This document shows positions 1 through 10,680 of a DNA stretch of 40,111 bases, in pieces. The stretch comes from Bacteroidales bacterium. GTDB lineage: Bacteria; Bacteroidota; Bacteroidia; Bacteroidales; P3. The translations under genes and the position numbers were made by a program. The stretch is taken from assembly GCA_017561155.1 (NCBI GenBank), contig JAFZDP010000024.1:1-40111 (forward strand), written 5' to 3'. The notes under the pieces are model-generated. The model ran no database searches. It was not told the origin of the DNA and saw nothing but the letters and a program-made list of their open reading frames with translations. Each line of letters opens with the position of its first letter. Position 1 is the stretch's first letter.

Positions 1-1
1 A

Positions 2-268
2 ACGGACGAAGATGAAAAAATACTTAAAGCAACGTATGATGTCAGTGAACTTTATAATATAGATTATTATCAATGTTATTACCATTTAATGGAGATTTTG
101 CCAACGCCACCACAGATACAGAAATATTTATGGAAAAGGTTGTATCAAGTGGCTTTTGAGTTGGATGAGAAAGGTTTAATGTTTGAACGTATGATTTTGA
201 TGCAGTATTTTTCTCTTAAAGCTAAGTATTATGACGACCTTATAAACAATTTCGACAAGTATAAATGA
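2..268 (+). CDS. Partial hypothetical protein (C-terminal 88 residues)
   Basis: An open frame runs in from the left edge and ends at a TGA at 266-268, so only the last 88 residues are visible. The visible part is rich in charged and aromatic residues (Tyr, Lys, Asp, Glu), has no membrane segment, and looks alpha-helical and cytoplasmic. I do not recognise the family. It is followed after 61 nt by an exported protein on the same strand, so the two may be co-transcribed. The AT-rich composition and the small unknown neighbours suggest accessory DNA. The reading frame is clear; the function is unknown. Confidence 0.6.
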   Translation, partial: TDEDEKILKATYDVSELYNIDYYQCYYHLMEILPTPPQIQKYLWKRLYQVAFELDEKGLMFERMILMQYFSLKAKYYDDLINNFDKYK

Positions 269-329
269 TACTAATTGCAAACAGAAAAATAAGCTGTTTA
301 TCAACAATTTTGCAGAATAATTACGATTC

Positions 330-986
330 ATGTTTATGTTTAAAATACACAAAATCAAAACCATTGTCTTATTTCTGATACTGATTATAGTATCTACCGA
401 TATTTATGGTAGGAAGGTTGATGTTATAATAAATAAAGATGAACAAAAAATAAGTATTATAGATACTATTTGGGAAGATACTACAAGATATGATTATATT
501 TTCCCGGGAGAGTTGAAACTATATACTATAACTAAAGCCGATACTCAGTGTATATTTGTTTCACCTTGTGTGTCGGAATATACTATAAAGAGTAAAAACT
601 GTTGTGAAATATATTTCTGGCCAAGTAGAGTCATTTTTCCTGACGACTGTATGTGTTTGATGGAAGATAGTGAGGTAGGTTGCTATAAAAATGTTGCAGA
701 TGCTGAATTTAGTATGCTTATTGAATTTGCAGACAGCAATGTTGTTTTTTCCATCACTCCTTTAATAGATATATTAAGCCGCACTAAAGAATATTCAAAA
801 TCGTTGCTCGTCGAAATAGAGGAGCAGAAATTTGATGGCACAATAGAGTCAGCCTTTTACTGGAACACCGTTTACGAAACAATTATTCATAATAATCTAA
901 TGTTTTATTTGTTTACAAATACCGGATTGCAATCGAAAGACTTATTGCTTCTTTCGTCTAAACTTATGGTCTATAAATACTGGTAG
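330..986 (+). CDS. Hypothetical exported protein, 218 aa
   Basis: The N-terminus has two to three Lys/His residues followed by a strongly hydrophobic stretch (about residues 9-24) and a small-residue region near GRK, which fits a signal peptide. A second Met at residue 3 would serve equally well as start. The mature part is acidic and contains several Cys residues (about residues 74, 80, 90, 91, 108 and 118), which could form disulphides in the periplasm. No family is recognised. It sits between two other small unknown genes on the same strand and is AT-rich compared with the operon at 1838-10639, so accessory origin is likely. Confidence 0.65.
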   Translation: MFMFKIHKIKTIVLFLILIIVSTDIYGRKVDVIINKDEQKISIIDTIWEDTTRYDYIFPGELKLYTITKADTQCIFVSPCVSEYTIKSKNCCEIYFWPSRVIFPDDCMCLMEDSEVGCYKNVADAEFSMLIEFADSNVVFSITPLIDILSRTKEYSKSLLVEIEEQKFDGTIESAFYWNTVYETIIHNNLMFYLFTNTGLQSKDLLLLSSKLMVYKYW

Positions 987-1107
987 TAGTGCAATAACAG
1001 ATATTATTTTAAGGTAAGTCGACCGCCGACTCAAAGCTCTTTAGTCTGCACAGCACAGCCACTTGCATATATCGAGATATTTTTAAAACTTTAAATAGCA
1101 AATAGTA

Positions 1108-1608
1108 ATGAAGAAATTTATTGGAAGTGCCATTTTATTAGTGATGTTGTCTTGTGGAAACATAGAAACTAATACTGTTAGTATTGAGAGTGTCGAAGAA
1201 ACAAAATCGGTAACTGTAGTAGATTCGTGTTTACTGAGAAAAATAGTTACATACGTGAAGTGTTTTGAAATAGATTCGGAAGAAATTATAGTGGTTGAAT
1301 TTGTGAATAAATGGCCCGAAACGTATAAAAAAGGAATGATAGATACATTGGCAGCGCTATCTACAAAAACAAAGGATAATTTTTTTTATGGATATGATGG
1401 AGGATACAAGGGATGTTTTAAAATAAAAGATAATTTTGTAGAGATATATGATAGTCTTAATATAGGGTCGTCGTTTTATTGTAAAGAGTTGTTGGTTGAT
1501 ACAGTTCTGTATGCAACTCAAGAGAGAGATACTATGCCAAAAGGTTTTCTTATTTTGATGAAAGAATATGACACATTGTCATTTTGTTACTTTGAACCAA
1601 GTTGTTAG
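1108..1608 (+). CDS. Putative lipoprotein, 166 aa
   Basis: The first 16 residues form a short lipoprotein signal: MKK, a hydrophobic core, then the lipobox-like VMLSC with Cys16 as the presumed lipidated residue. The mature part is small (about 150 residues), mixed in charge, with several Cys residues including one at the extreme C-terminus. I see no known domain. It is separated from the upstream exported protein by about 120 nt and ends convergent to the transglutaminase-like gene, with the hairpin at 1731-1773 between them. The membrane-anchoring call is good; the function is unknown. Confidence 0.65.
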   Translation: MKKFIGSAILLVMLSCGNIETNTVSIESVEETKSVTVVDSCLLRKIVTYVKCFEIDSEEIIVVEFVNKWPETYKKGMIDTLAALSTKTKDNFFYGYDGGYKGCFKIKDNFVEIYDSLNIGSSFYCKELLVDTVLYATQERDTMPKGFLILMKEYDTLSFCYFEPSC

Positions 1609-1730
1609 ATGTAAGTAGTTTTTTGAAAATATTGGAATTTATACCGGTGGATTAATTTTTGATACTTTGGTTGTGGACTCCGGTATTGCCATTATCTTTT
1701 TTGTGGCTAGTGAAATGACTTTTTAAAATA

Positions 1731-1773
1731 AAAAAGTCGTAAGGTCTTTTTTTGTCCCTACGACTTTTTTTTT
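1731..1773. terminator. Bidirectional intrinsic terminator
   Basis: A 9-bp stem (GTCGTAAGG with CCCTACGAC, one mismatch) is flanked by an A-run on the left and a T-run on the right, so it can end transcription from both sides. It lies between the plus-strand lipoprotein gene and the end of the minus-strand operon that starts at ruvB. Confidence 0.85.
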
Positions 1774-1837
1774 GAGAGTGTTGTTGGTTTTTGGTATCTT
1801 TCTCAAAAACTCAACTTATTTCAGAACAATGTCCTTA

Positions 1838-4468
1838 TTATCGTTCCAAAGTTTTGTATATAAGTTCGCCTGTACCTATTCTGTATCCTTCTGTTTTCAA
1901 TATTAGATTTCCATCTTTGTTTACGATAAATACCAAAGGATAGTTATCTCTAAAATATTGGTCCGATTTTTCCAACAAATCGTTCATCCATTGGCTGTCT
2001 TTGTCTTCGATGATTATTGCATTAGCAGGCAATTGTTTAGCCAATTTGTTGGCATCGAAATCTTTTGTCATACGGCTGGTAGGAACCAAAAATACCATAG
2101 TACCATTCCATTGTTCAAATTTTGTTTTGAATGCTGCCAAGTCGTTTACCAAGTGGCGTGTAGGCTCTCTGTTTGGATCGATAAAGCATAATACCAAATC
2201 TTTTTCTTTCACACAATCGGCAATGGTTTTGTCGTTGTTGTGGTTCCAAATTATTTCGGTGTTCAAATCTACTTTTCCGTATATTTCTTTTCTGGGAACA
2301 AGGGTTCTCAATTCGATGTTTTGAGTAGTAGTTTTGCCGGCTTCTATGTTAAAGAACACTAGTTTGCTTAGAGTAGTACCATCGCTATAGCGATTTCCGG
2401 TAGACAACATGTAATATCCCGGTTCCAAATCAAGGCTTACAGGGAAGTTGGCTACGCGAGGGTCGTTTTCGAAATCGAATGTAGTGAAGTCGCCATTTTC
2501 AAATTTGGCTATAGTGTAGTGTATCCAATATTCCGGTTTTATTTCTGTTTTGTTTGTGTAGTTCAATACTAGTTTGCCTGTTTCTGTTTTAGGTTGTTCT
2601 TCTTCGAACGAATAGTTTTTCCATTGTCCGTCAGAGTAAGCAAAAAGTAGGTTTGTAGCATTGTCAAGGTATGCAGGAATATCCAAAGCACGACAAGCAG
2701 CCACGAAGAATATATTTCTTGAGTGTTTGTCGGATATTTTTAGATTGTATACCCCTTTTGCCGAAATAGGGCAGTTGTAGTAATTGCCATCGTCGTCGAT
2801 AGTTATGTTTTCCAATATCCAGTTGCGAACTTTTAGAGGTGTAGGTTCTTCGATGTTAAGATTTTCTTTTAGATATTGGTGGTATGGGCGTATTAGTTCG
2901 TTGGCTATACGTGCAGGCATTATACCTTTTTTGTATACCTCGAACGAGTAGTTGCTTTCCGGGTTGTAAGGTATTATAAAGTTTTCTAGTGTAGCCGCTT
3001 CGCAATCTCTCAAATCTTTTTCCGAAAGGGCTTTCATAAAGTCGTACAATGGGAAGTTTGTATTTTGGGCCACCAATTGTTCATTTTGAATGAATGCTAT
3101 TATTTCTTTGTAGTTACCTTCGCTTTTTGCTACTATTTCCCATAGTTGTTGTTGGTTTAGGTTTTCGTTTACGATGTTTTTCACATCGTCTTGTTTTGGA
3201 AACGTACTTGTGTAGGCATTTCTTACGCTGTCTTCGTAGTGCAAGCGTGCATTGTTTTGTGCTGTTTCTTCTTCGGTAACTTCAACAGATACTCTGCCTT
3301 CTTTTGGAGGATAAATATCGAAATATTCCACTGTGTCTTTGCCGGCTACGCGTGTGGTTGCAATAGTTATAGCCGAGTCTGTTCTTACATCTATTTTAGC
3401 ATAGTTGTATGCGTCGCCATTGCTGGCCCAAATCAAAAGGTCGCCCAATCCTGTAGTAAGGGTGGCTTTACCATTTTTGTCGGTTTTTCTAGATGCTATA
3501 GGGTAGTATTCAGCGTAGTTGTACAACTTGAATTTTACATCGGCATTTTCGATAGGCTGATTGTTGTTGTCTACTACTGTTATTTCTATTTTTTTTGTAT
3601 CGGTATAGTTCGAAAGCATATTTATTTTCGAGAATAGGTTGGTTTGGTAGTTAACCTCTTCTTTTCCTTTGAATTTTCCGAATGCGTTCGAGTGTACCAT
3701 CATACAACGAGTGGCAGGAATAGAGAACCATCCCATATTAAGTTTAGCATCAGGTTCGCAAGCACCAAGGTAGTACCATTTGCCATCTATCCAAACTTCA
3801 ACCCAGGCGTGGTTGTCGTCGGTATGTGCCCAACGTGGGGTGTAGCATTGGCGTGCCGGAATACCTACCGAACGCATAGCAGTAACGGTGAAGGTACTCT
3901 CTTCGCCACAGCGTCCCAACGATGTTCTCATTGTAGCCAACGGAGCCGATGTTCTGGAACAAGAAGGACGATATGTAACTTTTTCGTGACACCAGTGGTT
4001 TACTTCCAATGCGGCATCGTACATGTTCATATCTTTTATTCTGTCTTTTAGTTCGTTGAAAAATACATTTCTAGCCGAATCAAGGTTTTCGTTGTTTACA
4101 CGATACACCAATACGAAATGGCGGAATATATCTTCGGGAACTGTTTTTCCCCAGCTGAAAGTTTCTTTGGTACGGAATGCTCCTTTTACTTGGTCTAAGA
4201 AAAACTCTGCCGAATAATCTGCAATATCGCTTAGTGGCATATATGCATATAAGAATTTAAGAGCTTCTTTTTCTTCAAGGCTGATATTTTCGTCGGCCAT
4301 TATTTTAGACAATTCTTCGGTACGTTCTTGGGTAAGGGTACGAGCCGAATAGTCTAGTTCTACTTGTTCGCGATAATTTTTATCTGTAATGAAGTGTTCT
4401 TCATTGTTGCAACTCGACAAGCCAAATACGAATGTCAGAGTTGCCAAAAGTCTTACTATTTTCTTCAT
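1838..4468 (-). CDS. Transglutaminase-like lipoprotein with second degenerate TG domain and thioredoxin-like tail
   Basis: This 876-residue protein has a lipoprotein signal ending in GLSSC (Cys20), so it should be anchored in the envelope. A transglutaminase/protease-like core follows, with the expected triad visible: Cys187 in GRCGEES, His220 in NHAWVEVW and Asp240 in ACEPD. An Ig-like regulatory segment (about 292-375) comes next. A second region near residues 540-620 repeats the core pattern (SRNIFFVAACRALDIPA resembles the first core's STFTVTAMRSVGIPA), but Lys stands where the catalytic Cys should be. The C-terminus (about 750-876) looks like a thioredoxin fold without a CxxC pair. It is the last gene of the ruvB-to-here run, 33 nt after rlmB. 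Family members act on peptides or cross-links at the cell surface; the true substrate is unknown. Confidence 0.88.
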   Translation of the reverse strand: MKKIVRLLATLTFVFGLSSCNNEEHFITDKNYREQVELDYSARTLTQERTEELSKIMADENISLEEKEALKFLYAYMPLSDIADYSAEFFLDQVKGAFRTKETFSWGKTVPEDIFRHFVLVYRVNNENLDSARNVFFNELKDRIKDMNMYDAALEVNHWCHEKVTYRPSCSRTSAPLATMRTSLGRCGEESTFTVTAMRSVGIPARQCYTPRWAHTDDNHAWVEVWIDGKWYYLGACEPDAKLNMGWFSIPATRCMMVHSNAFGKFKGKEEVNYQTNLFSKINMLSNYTDTKKIEITVVDNNNQPIENADVKFKLYNYAEYYPIASRKTDKNGKATLTTGLGDLLIWASNGDAYNYAKIDVRTDSAITIATTRVAGKDTVEYFDIYPPKEGRVSVEVTEEETAQNNARLHYEDSVRNAYTSTFPKQDDVKNIVNENLNQQQLWEIVAKSEGNYKEIIAFIQNEQLVAQNTNFPLYDFMKALSEKDLRDCEAATLENFIIPYNPESNYSFEVYKKGIMPARIANELIRPYHQYLKENLNIEEPTPLKVRNWILENITIDDDGNYYNCPISAKGVYNLKISDKHSRNIFFVAACRALDIPAYLDNATNLLFAYSDGQWKNYSFEEEQPKTETGKLVLNYTNKTEIKPEYWIHYTIAKFENGDFTTFDFENDPRVANFPVSLDLEPGYYMLSTGNRYSDGTTLSKLVFFNIEAGKTTTQNIELRTLVPRKEIYGKVDLNTEIIWNHNNDKTIADCVKEKDLVLCFIDPNREPTRHLVNDLAAFKTKFEQWNGTMVFLVPTSRMTKDFDANKLAKQLPANAIIIEDKDSQWMNDLLEKSDQYFRDNYPLVFIVNKDGNLILKTEGYRIGTGELIYKTLER

Positions 4469-4501
4469 ATTATATTTTTATTTTAGTGTTTCTATATTGT
4501 G

Positions 4502-5275
4502 TTACTGAATATTTCGCTGTCTTAATACTTCGTACATGAATATTCCGGCTGCTACGCTCACATTCAGCGATTCTACTTGACCCAACATTGGCAGTTTGGC
4601 TTTTACGTTGCTTATCTTTATGTATTCGTTAGATACTCCGCTGCCTTCGGCACCCATAATCAGAAGTGTAGGTTGGGTAAAGTCTACTTGTGTGTATGGT
4701 GTGCTACTTTTTTCGGTGGCGGCACATACTTGTAGTCCCGATTGTTTTGCAAAGTTTATTACTGTTTTTAGGTTGTCTTCTTTGCATATAGGTATTCTAA
4801 GCAATGCTCCCGACGATGATTTTATGGCGTCGTCGTTGATAGCGGCACTGCCATGTGTAGGTATCACTATAGCATCGACACCGGCACATTCGGCTGTACG
4901 TGCTATAGCACCTAGGTTTCGTACATCTGTAACCTTGTCCAACATTACAACGAATGGGGTTTTACCTTCGGCTATAGTGGTTGGTATAATATCCATTATC
5001 GAAAAATAATTTATAGGCGATATTATAGCCATTACACCTTGGTGGTTTCCATTTCTGGTGGCTCTATTCAGCTTTTCGATAGGTACAAACTGAAAGTGTA
5101 TATCGTGCTGTTTTATCAGTCCTCTCAGTTCGCTAATCAATGGATTAGAGATACCATTTTGGATTAATATTTTGTCTATTTCTTTTCCCGACTTTATGGC
5201 TTCCATCACAGGGCGTATTCCATAAACAGTCATCTCGTTGGTGCTTCTTTCTCGTTTATTAAATGTTTTTTCCAT
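4502..5275 (-). CDS. rlmB: 23S rRNA 2'-O-ribose methyltransferase, SpoU/TrmH family
   Basis: The 257-residue protein has an N-terminal substrate-binding part (NHQGVMA near residues 77-83) and a C-terminal SpoU-type knotted methyltransferase domain. The three family motifs are visible: [10 protein letters not shown] at 120-129, IMGAEGSGV near 211, and [16 protein letters not shown] near the end. The family methylates ribose of a guanosine in 23S rRNA (G2251 in E. coli numbering) using S-adenosylmethionine. The start lies inside the end of lolD, overlapping by 17 nt in another frame; a later Met at residue 15 (MTVYGIRPV) is a plausible alternative and would remove the overlap. RlmB is the best match, though other SpoU paralogues share the motifs. 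Confidence 0.9.
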   Translation of the reverse strand: MEKTFNKRERSTNEMTVYGIRPVMEAIKSGKEIDKILIQNGISNPLISELRGLIKQHDIHFQFVPIEKLNRATRNGNHQGVMAIISPINYFSIMDIIPTTIAEGKTPFVVMLDKVTDVRNLGAIARTAECAGVDAIVIPTHGSAAINDDAIKSSSGALLRIPICKEDNLKTVINFAKQSGLQVCAATEKSSTPYTQVDFTQPTLLIMGAEGSGVSNEYIKISNVKAKLPMLGQVESLNVSVAAGIFMYEVLRQRNIQ

Positions 5276-5909
5276 CTATCATTACTATTTTACGGTCTGC
5301 CATTTCGGCAAACTCTTCATTGTGTGTTACTATAATAAAAGTTTGATTATATTGATTTCTTAGGTCGAAAAATAGGTTGTGCAATTCTCTTGCATTGCCC
5401 GAATCTAGATTTCCCGAAGGTTCGTCGGCCAACACTACTGCTGGTTGGTTTATCAATGCACGAGCAACAGCCACACGTTGTTGTTCGCCGCCCGATAGTT
5501 CGGATGGCTTGTGGTTGTAGCGGTGGTCTATTTTCAAAAACTTCATCAGTTGGTTTGCGCGGTCCATCACCTCTTCTTTCGAACAGCCTTTGATTAGTGC
5601 TGGCATAAGAATGTTTTCCAAAGCGGTGAACTCGGGCAATAGATGATGAAACTGAAATACAAAACCTATATTAGAATTTCTGAACTGAGATAGTTTTCGT
5701 TCGGATAGTTTGTTGATGTCTACGTCGTTTATAAGAATATTTCCTTCGTCGGGTTTTTCTAATGTTCCAATTATTTGCAACAAAGTAGTTTTTCCGGCTC
5801 CCGAAGCTCCTACTATCGAAATTATCTCACCTTGCGACACATTAAGATTAATTCCTTTCAGTACTTGAACATTCCCGTACGATTTGTGTATGTTTTCTAT
5901 CTTAATCAT
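5259..5909 (-). CDS. lolD: Lipoprotein-releasing ABC transporter ATPase
   Basis: A single nucleotide-binding domain of 216 residues. Walker A is GASGAGKT (34-41), the signature is LSGGEQQ (138-144), Walker B is [12 protein letters not shown] (from 158), and the switch His is His196. The length and the DEPSGNLD form fit the LolD/MacB/FtsE class that drives extraction of lipoproteins or peptides from the inner membrane. No permease gene (LolC/E) is adjacent, which is common in this phylum. The gene starts 19 nt after the patatin gene and overlaps rlmB, so it is translated as part of that operon. Assignment within the class rests on family resemblance. Confidence 0.85.
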   Translation of the reverse strand: MIKIENIHKSYGNVQVLKGINLNVSQGEIISIVGASGAGKTTLLQIIGTLEKPDEGNILINDVDINKLSERKLSQFRNSNIGFVFQFHHLLPEFTALENILMPALIKGCSKEEVMDRANQLMKFLKIDHRYNHKPSELSGGEQQRVAVARALINQPAVVLADEPSGNLDSGNARELHNLFFDLRNQYNQTFIIVTHNEEFAEMADRKIVMIDGKNI

Positions 5910-5928
5910 GACAGTGTTTTGTTTTATA

Positions 5929-8286
5929 TTAATGTTCTGTTACTCGGTTGTTGTACAATGTAAAACCTACAGTTCCTACTATCGAGAATATTTGTTTTTT
6001 TTCGTTGCGTCCTTGTTGGCGGTAGTTTAGCATAAGGCTGATAGGTCCGATAGGTGCTTGGTATACTATACCTGCCGATGCCAACAAATAGCGTTTGTCG
6101 AAATACGGACCATAGTAAGCATTGTTGTATTCATCTCTACAAATTTCTCGTATAGGCTGATATATATAGCATTCTGCTCGTAGATGTATTTTTTTGTTCA
6201 GTTCGTATACATTTTGCAGTCCCAGCGAAACAAATTCAAACGACCGATATTCTTGTATAAAGTTTTGCGACAATTCCAAAATAGGAGCATAGCTGTAGGC
6301 GTGTAGCAGTGTCGACAAATAGTTAGAAAAGAATAGATTGTTGAAACTATAGGCATAAAAACCTTCGGCAGATACACCTAAAGAATATTTTTTGCTTAGT
6401 TTGAAATACTCGTTGTACAGACCATGAAATTGTACCCACTTGTGTGTTTTGTTGACTTCCGGATTTATACCGTTGGCACTAAAACGTTCTTTTCCCGACA
6501 CAAATGCTGTGTTCAAGAGCAGATGCATGCCACTGGTGGGGTATTGCCAATAGTTTAGAATGTTTCGTTCGTAGGACAATGACAGTGTGAATGGCAGGAA
6601 TGATGTATAGTCTGATGTGTCGTTGAAATTGATATGTGTGAAATCCTGAAAATATCTGCTATACTCAAAATTCTGCGAAGCTTTGAGCGATATTTTAGAG
6701 TATTGTCCCAATGGAGTACCCATGCCGGCAGCAAAATAATGTTCTTGTTGTTTTAGATAGATAGGTTGTTCCATATCGAACGAGAACATCGACGACTCGT
6801 AATAGTTCCACCCATTGAAGACGTATTCCACTTGTGTGTAGAACGGTACTTTGGTAGGAAAATCGAATCGTATATAAGGGTTTACAGAGTTGTAGAAACG
6901 TCCTATATATACATTTGCCGATGTCAGTGTGCTTATAAAACCGGTGTGTCTATAATCCAACTGAGTATAAATTTGGCTGGGCGAACCAAACGATACGTTG
7001 CCTCCTATAGCGGCTGTCATAGCATCTTTCATTTTCACGCGAAGGTTCACTTTGTAGTTCCCGCTGGCAGTGTCGAACTTTACTGTAGGATGTACTGCAT
7101 ATATATTTTGGTCAGAAAATAATCTCAAATACGACGAACGCATATAGTTCATAGTATACAGATGATTATCATTCATCGATAATAGGCGTTTTATATAGTT
7201 TTTTTGCTGTTTTGTAACACCTGTTATAGTTACAGAATCAATAATCATCAGCGGTTGGGCTGCTACAAAATTGGCTCTTTTATTTATTATTTCGGCAGGC
7301 GACACTCGTATGGGGATCATCTTTTTTATTGTGTCTAAATTGTGTTTTACCTCATCGTAGCCTATCTGTATAACCTCCGGAGTATTGCTAAAATCGATAA
7401 CGTTGAGTGGCGGAACTTTGGGTTCTAATACTATTCCTACTATCGAGCTGTCAAGGTCGTATTTGGTTTCGGTACTCACCATTCGTTGTACAAAACTTAT
7501 GATATTGTCCTCTGTAGCTTCCGGAAATTCGCCCGACACTTTGATGCCTATAATAATATCCGGCGAGAAATCTTCTTGCATTTTCTTGATAGGAAAATTG
7601 TCGTACAATCCTCCATCGAAGTACAAAACAGAGTCGTAGGTGATAGGGTTAAAGTAGAAAGGGAATGTCATAGATGCTCTTATGGCAAGCCCTAAATCTC
7701 CTTTTTCGAAGTAGAATGGTTTTCGCTTGTTGATGTCGGCTGCCACACATCTGAAAGGTATAAACAAACTGTCGAAGTCGCCTTTTGCCAATGCCGTAGC
7801 ACCTGCAAATATTTCCATAAAGGCAAAATCTATAAGCACCGGCGAAACAAGACTCGACGGCATATTCACATGCAAGCCTTTCTTGTCGATGTTCATATTT
7901 ACACCCAGCCAACGAGGGTTGGGTAGCTCTTCTTTGAAGGCATAAGAGTACACATCGTCGATGCGTCCGTTTATCCAGTCCATAAATTCGTCCGATAGGA
8001 ATATGTCTTCCATTTGTTCGGTCGAATAGCCCGAAGCATAAAGTCCGCCTACTATTGCTCCGGCCGATGTGCCGGCTATATAGTCGATAGGGATGCCGGC
8101 TTCTTCCAGTGCCCTTATTGCTCCTATGTGGGCTACACCTTTGGCACCGCCTCCGCTAAGTACCAGTCCTACTGTTTTGCGTGTTTTAGGCTGACTATGT
8201 ACCGAAACATACATACAGCATAGCAATAACAATAGTAGTTTGCTTACTATATTCCGTATTGTTTGTGTGTTTCGGTACAATGTCAT
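5929..8286 (-). CDS. Patatin-like phospholipase with C-terminal outer-membrane barrel
   Basis: A 785-residue exported protein with a signal peptide (about 1-31) and a patatin domain. The oxyanion hole is SGGGAKG (44-50), the nucleophile Ser74 sits in GTSAG, and the partner Asp224 sits in DGG, forming the Ser-Asp dyad of this lipase family. A POTRA-like segment (about 345-420) follows, then about 360 residues of alternating short beta-strand sequence typical of an Omp85/BamA-type barrel. This order matches the PlpD/FplA (type Vd) design, where a lipase is displayed by its own barrel. It is 25 nt after hutI and 19 nt before lolD. The catalytic residues all look intact, so activity on phospholipids is likely. 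Confidence 0.9.
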   Translation of the reverse strand: MTLYRNTQTIRNIVSKLLLLLLCCMYVSVHSQPKTRKTVGLVLSGGGAKGVAHIGAIRALEEAGIPIDYIAGTSAGAIVGGLYASGYSTEQMEDIFLSDEFMDWINGRIDDVYSYAFKEELPNPRWLGVNMNIDKKGLHVNMPSSLVSPVLIDFAFMEIFAGATALAKGDFDSLFIPFRCVAADINKRKPFYFEKGDLGLAIRASMTFPFYFNPITYDSVLYFDGGLYDNFPIKKMQEDFSPDIIIGIKVSGEFPEATEDNIISFVQRMVSTETKYDLDSSIVGIVLEPKVPPLNVIDFSNTPEVIQIGYDEVKHNLDTIKKMIPIRVSPAEIINKRANFVAAQPLMIIDSVTITGVTKQQKNYIKRLLSMNDNHLYTMNYMRSSYLRLFSDQNIYAVHPTVKFDTASGNYKVNLRVKMKDAMTAAIGGNVSFGSPSQIYTQLDYRHTGFISTLTSANVYIGRFYNSVNPYIRFDFPTKVPFYTQVEYVFNGWNYYESSMFSFDMEQPIYLKQQEHYFAAGMGTPLGQYSKISLKASQNFEYSRYFQDFTHINFNDTSDYTSFLPFTLSLSYERNILNYWQYPTSGMHLLLNTAFVSGKERFSANGINPEVNKTHKWVQFHGLYNEYFKLSKKYSLGVSAEGFYAYSFNNLFFSNYLSTLLHAYSYAPILELSQNFIQEYRSFEFVSLGLQNVYELNKKIHLRAECYIYQPIREICRDEYNNAYYGPYFDKRYLLASAGIVYQAPIGPISLMLNYRQQGRNEKKQIFSIVGTVGFTLYNNRVTEH

Positions 8287-8311
8287 ATCCTTTATTATTT
8301 TCTATCTATTT

Positions 8312-9550
8312 TTATTCAATTACTTTTCCATTTAAAACAACAGTTTCAACCTTATTGTTTCCGTAGGAGTAAGGCATAAATTCGTATGTTGGTATAGGTT
8401 TGGTAATATATATGTTGGCAGTTTTTCCTACTGCTATGCTACCCAATTTGTCGCTTACTCCCATGGCGTATGCACTATTTATGGTTGTGGCATTTATTGC
8501 TTCTTCGGGTGTCATACGGTAGTTTACGCATGCAAACGATAGTATAAGCTGCATATTTCCCGATGGCGACGATCCGGGGTTGAAGTCGCTAGACATAGCT
8601 ACAGGTAGCCCTGCGTCCATCATTTTGCGTACCGGAGATAGTTGCATATTTAGGAAGAAAGCAGCACCGGGCAATACTGTTGGCATACATTCAGAGTTTA
8701 GGAATGTTTCTATTTCGGCATCTTCTACAAATTCTAAGTGGTCGCACGAAAGGGCATTGTATTTAACACCTACCTGAACACCACCCGAACATGCCATTTC
8801 GTTGGCATGTATTTTAGGTCTCATACCATATTTAGCTCCGGCTTCCAACATACGGGCTGTTTCTTCTACGGTAAAGAATCCTTTGTCGCAAAATACGTCT
8901 ATATAGTCGGCCAATCCTTCGGCAGCGGCTTGTGGTATCATTTCGTTTATTACCAAATCAACAAATTCGCCTTGGCGGCCTCTATATTCCATTGGCACTC
9001 CATGTGCTCCCAATAGTGTCGATTTTATTGTAAGTGGAGATGTTTCTTTCAAACGACGTATCACTCGTAGCATTTTCAATTCGGCTTCGGTAGTCAATCC
9101 GTAGCCACTTTTTATTTCTACTGCTCCTGTACCATACGCTATTATTTCTTCCAAGCGTTTCATAGCGTCTTGATACAATTCTTCTTCGGTGGCTTGTTGC
9201 AAACGTTTTGCCGAATTTAATATTCCGCCTCCGCGTTGTGCTATTTCTTCGTAGCTCAACCCTTTTATTTTGTCTATATATTCTATTTCTCTGCTACCTG
9301 CATATATCAAGTGTGTGTGCGAATCGCAAAACGATGGGAATACCATACGTCCCGTAGCGTCTATTTCTTTGTCGAAACGTTGTTCGGCAAGGTTTTCCAT
9401 AGTACCAAATTCGGCTATTTTGTCGTCTTCTATTATTAAGTAGGCGTTTTTTATTGTAGCCAATTTTGCCATATCTTTACCACACACTTTCAAGCGTGGG
9501 GTTTCTTCTACTTGTACTAGTTCTTTTATGTTTTTTATAATGGTTCTCAT
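8312..9550 (-). CDS. hutI: Imidazolonepropionase (histidine degradation)
   Basis: The 412-residue protein is an amidohydrolase-fold enzyme that opens the ring of imidazolone-5-propionate to give N-formimino-glutamate, step three of histidine breakdown. The metal-binding pair His78/His80 is in DSHTH, a further ligand region is HANEMACSGG, and the characteristic SSDFNPGSSPSGN motif is near the C-terminus. The length matches the family. The other hut genes (hutH, hutU, ftcD/hutG) are not in this window; the gene instead lies between ruvB (63 nt away) and the patatin gene (25 nt away). The Met start is the first in the frame and matches known starts of the family. Confidence 0.95.
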   Translation of the reverse strand: MRTIIKNIKELVQVEETPRLKVCGKDMAKLATIKNAYLIIEDDKIAEFGTMENLAEQRFDKEIDATGRMVFPSFCDSHTHLIYAGSREIEYIDKIKGLSYEEIAQRGGGILNSAKRLQQATEEELYQDAMKRLEEIIAYGTGAVEIKSGYGLTTEAELKMLRVIRRLKETSPLTIKSTLLGAHGVPMEYRGRQGEFVDLVINEMIPQAAAEGLADYIDVFCDKGFFTVEETARMLEAGAKYGMRPKIHANEMACSGGVQVGVKYNALSCDHLEFVEDAEIETFLNSECMPTVLPGAAFFLNMQLSPVRKMMDAGLPVAMSSDFNPGSSPSGNMQLILSFACVNYRMTPEEAINATTINSAYAMGVSDKLGSIAVGKTANIYITKPIPTYEFMPYSYGNNKVETVVLNGKVIE

Positions 9551-9613
9551 TGTTCTATAATTATTTTGTTTTGTATTTTAGTTTCTATTGGTTTTGTTTG
9601 TTCGCGTTTTTTT

Positions 9614-10639
9614 TTAGAATAGTTCTTGTTGTCCACCGGTTGTTCTGTATTTTCCCAAGTGTTGGTAAGCCAAAGGTGTCACTTCTCTACCGCGAGGTGT
9701 ACGCATCAGATAGCCTTCTTGTATAAGGAATGGTTCGTACACTTCTTCTATGGTTCCCGAATCTTCGCCTACGGCTGTTGCTATGGTGGATATTCCCACA
9801 GGACCTCCCTTGAATTTTTCTATTATCACTTCCAGTATTCTGTTGTCCATCTCGTCTAAACCATTTTTGTCTACGTTGAGTGCCGACAAAGCATACTGTG
9901 CTATTTCCAGTGTGATGGTGCCTGTGCCTTTTACCTGTGCAAAATCTCTGACCCTACGCAGCAACAGGTTGGCTATACGCGGCGTTCCTCTGCTGCGACG
10001 TGCTATTTCGAATGCCGATTCGCTTGTTATTGGCACATCTAGTAGGCCTGCCGAGCGATTTATGATTTTTGCCAATGTTTCTACATCGTAGTATTGCAAA
10101 CGAGATGTTATGCCAAAACGCGAACGTAGGGGTGCTGTAAGCAGCCCCGACCTGGTGGTGGCTCCAATCAGTGTAAAAGGGTTGAGCGATATTTGTATGC
10201 TTCTTGCACTTGGACCCGATTCTATCATTATATCTATCTTGTAGTCCTCCATGGCCGAATACAAATATTCTTCTACTACCGGCGACAAACGGTGTATTTC
10301 GTCGATAAAGAGCACATCGTTGGGTTCTAGATTGGTAAGTATACCTGCTAGTTCGCCGGGCTTGTCCAATACCGGTCCCGATGTTATTTTCATATTCACT
10401 CCCAGTTCGTTGGCTATGATATGCGATAGCGTGGTCTTGCCCAAACCCGGAGGACCGTGTAGCAACAAATGGTCCAGTGGCTCTTTGCGTTCGCGGGCTG
10501 CTTGTACAAAAATCTTCAAATTGTCAAGTACTTGCACTTGTCCCGAAAAACTATCAAAATGCGATGGACGTAAAGCTCGTTCTACTTCTTTTTCTTTATT
10601 TGTTTGGCTTTTGCCTGTTGCATCTAAATTATCATTCAT
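9614..10639 (-). CDS. ruvB: Holliday junction branch-migration helicase subunit
   Basis: A 341-residue AAA+ ATPase that forms hexamer rings and drives branch migration with RuvA. Walker A is GPPGLGKT (62-69), Walker B is DEIH (113-116), sensor 1 is in GATTRSG near 159, and the arginine finger lies in LRSRFG near 171-176. The C-terminal winged-helix part ends with [16 protein letters not shown], as in known RuvB. It is the first gene of the minus-strand run down to 1838, with a -7 box at 10681-10688. ruvA and ruvC are not present here. Confidence 0.97.
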   Translation of the reverse strand: MNDNLDATGKSQTNKEKEVERALRPSHFDSFSGQVQVLDNLKIFVQAARERKEPLDHLLLHGPPGLGKTTLSHIIANELGVNMKITSGPVLDKPGELAGILTNLEPNDVLFIDEIHRLSPVVEEYLYSAMEDYKIDIMIESGPSARSIQISLNPFTLIGATTRSGLLTAPLRSRFGITSRLQYYDVETLAKIINRSAGLLDVPITSESAFEIARRSRGTPRIANLLLRRVRDFAQVKGTGTITLEIAQYALSALNVDKNGLDEMDNRILEVIIEKFKGGPVGISTIATAVGEDSGTIEEVYEPFLIQEGYLMRTPRGREVTPLAYQHLGKYRTTGGQQELF

Positions 10640-10680
10640 TTCGTGTTTGAAATAAATTATTTACACTCTTTTTGATTTTG

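Noticed and set aside
3191-3637. 148-residue frame opposite the transglutaminase-like gene
   Set aside because: It lies entirely antisense to a well-supported gene and has the Cys/Phe-rich look of a shadow frame.
8312-9550. A histidine-use operon around hutI
   Set aside because: No hutH, hutU or formiminotransferase gene is present in the window; the neighbours are unrelated housekeeping genes.
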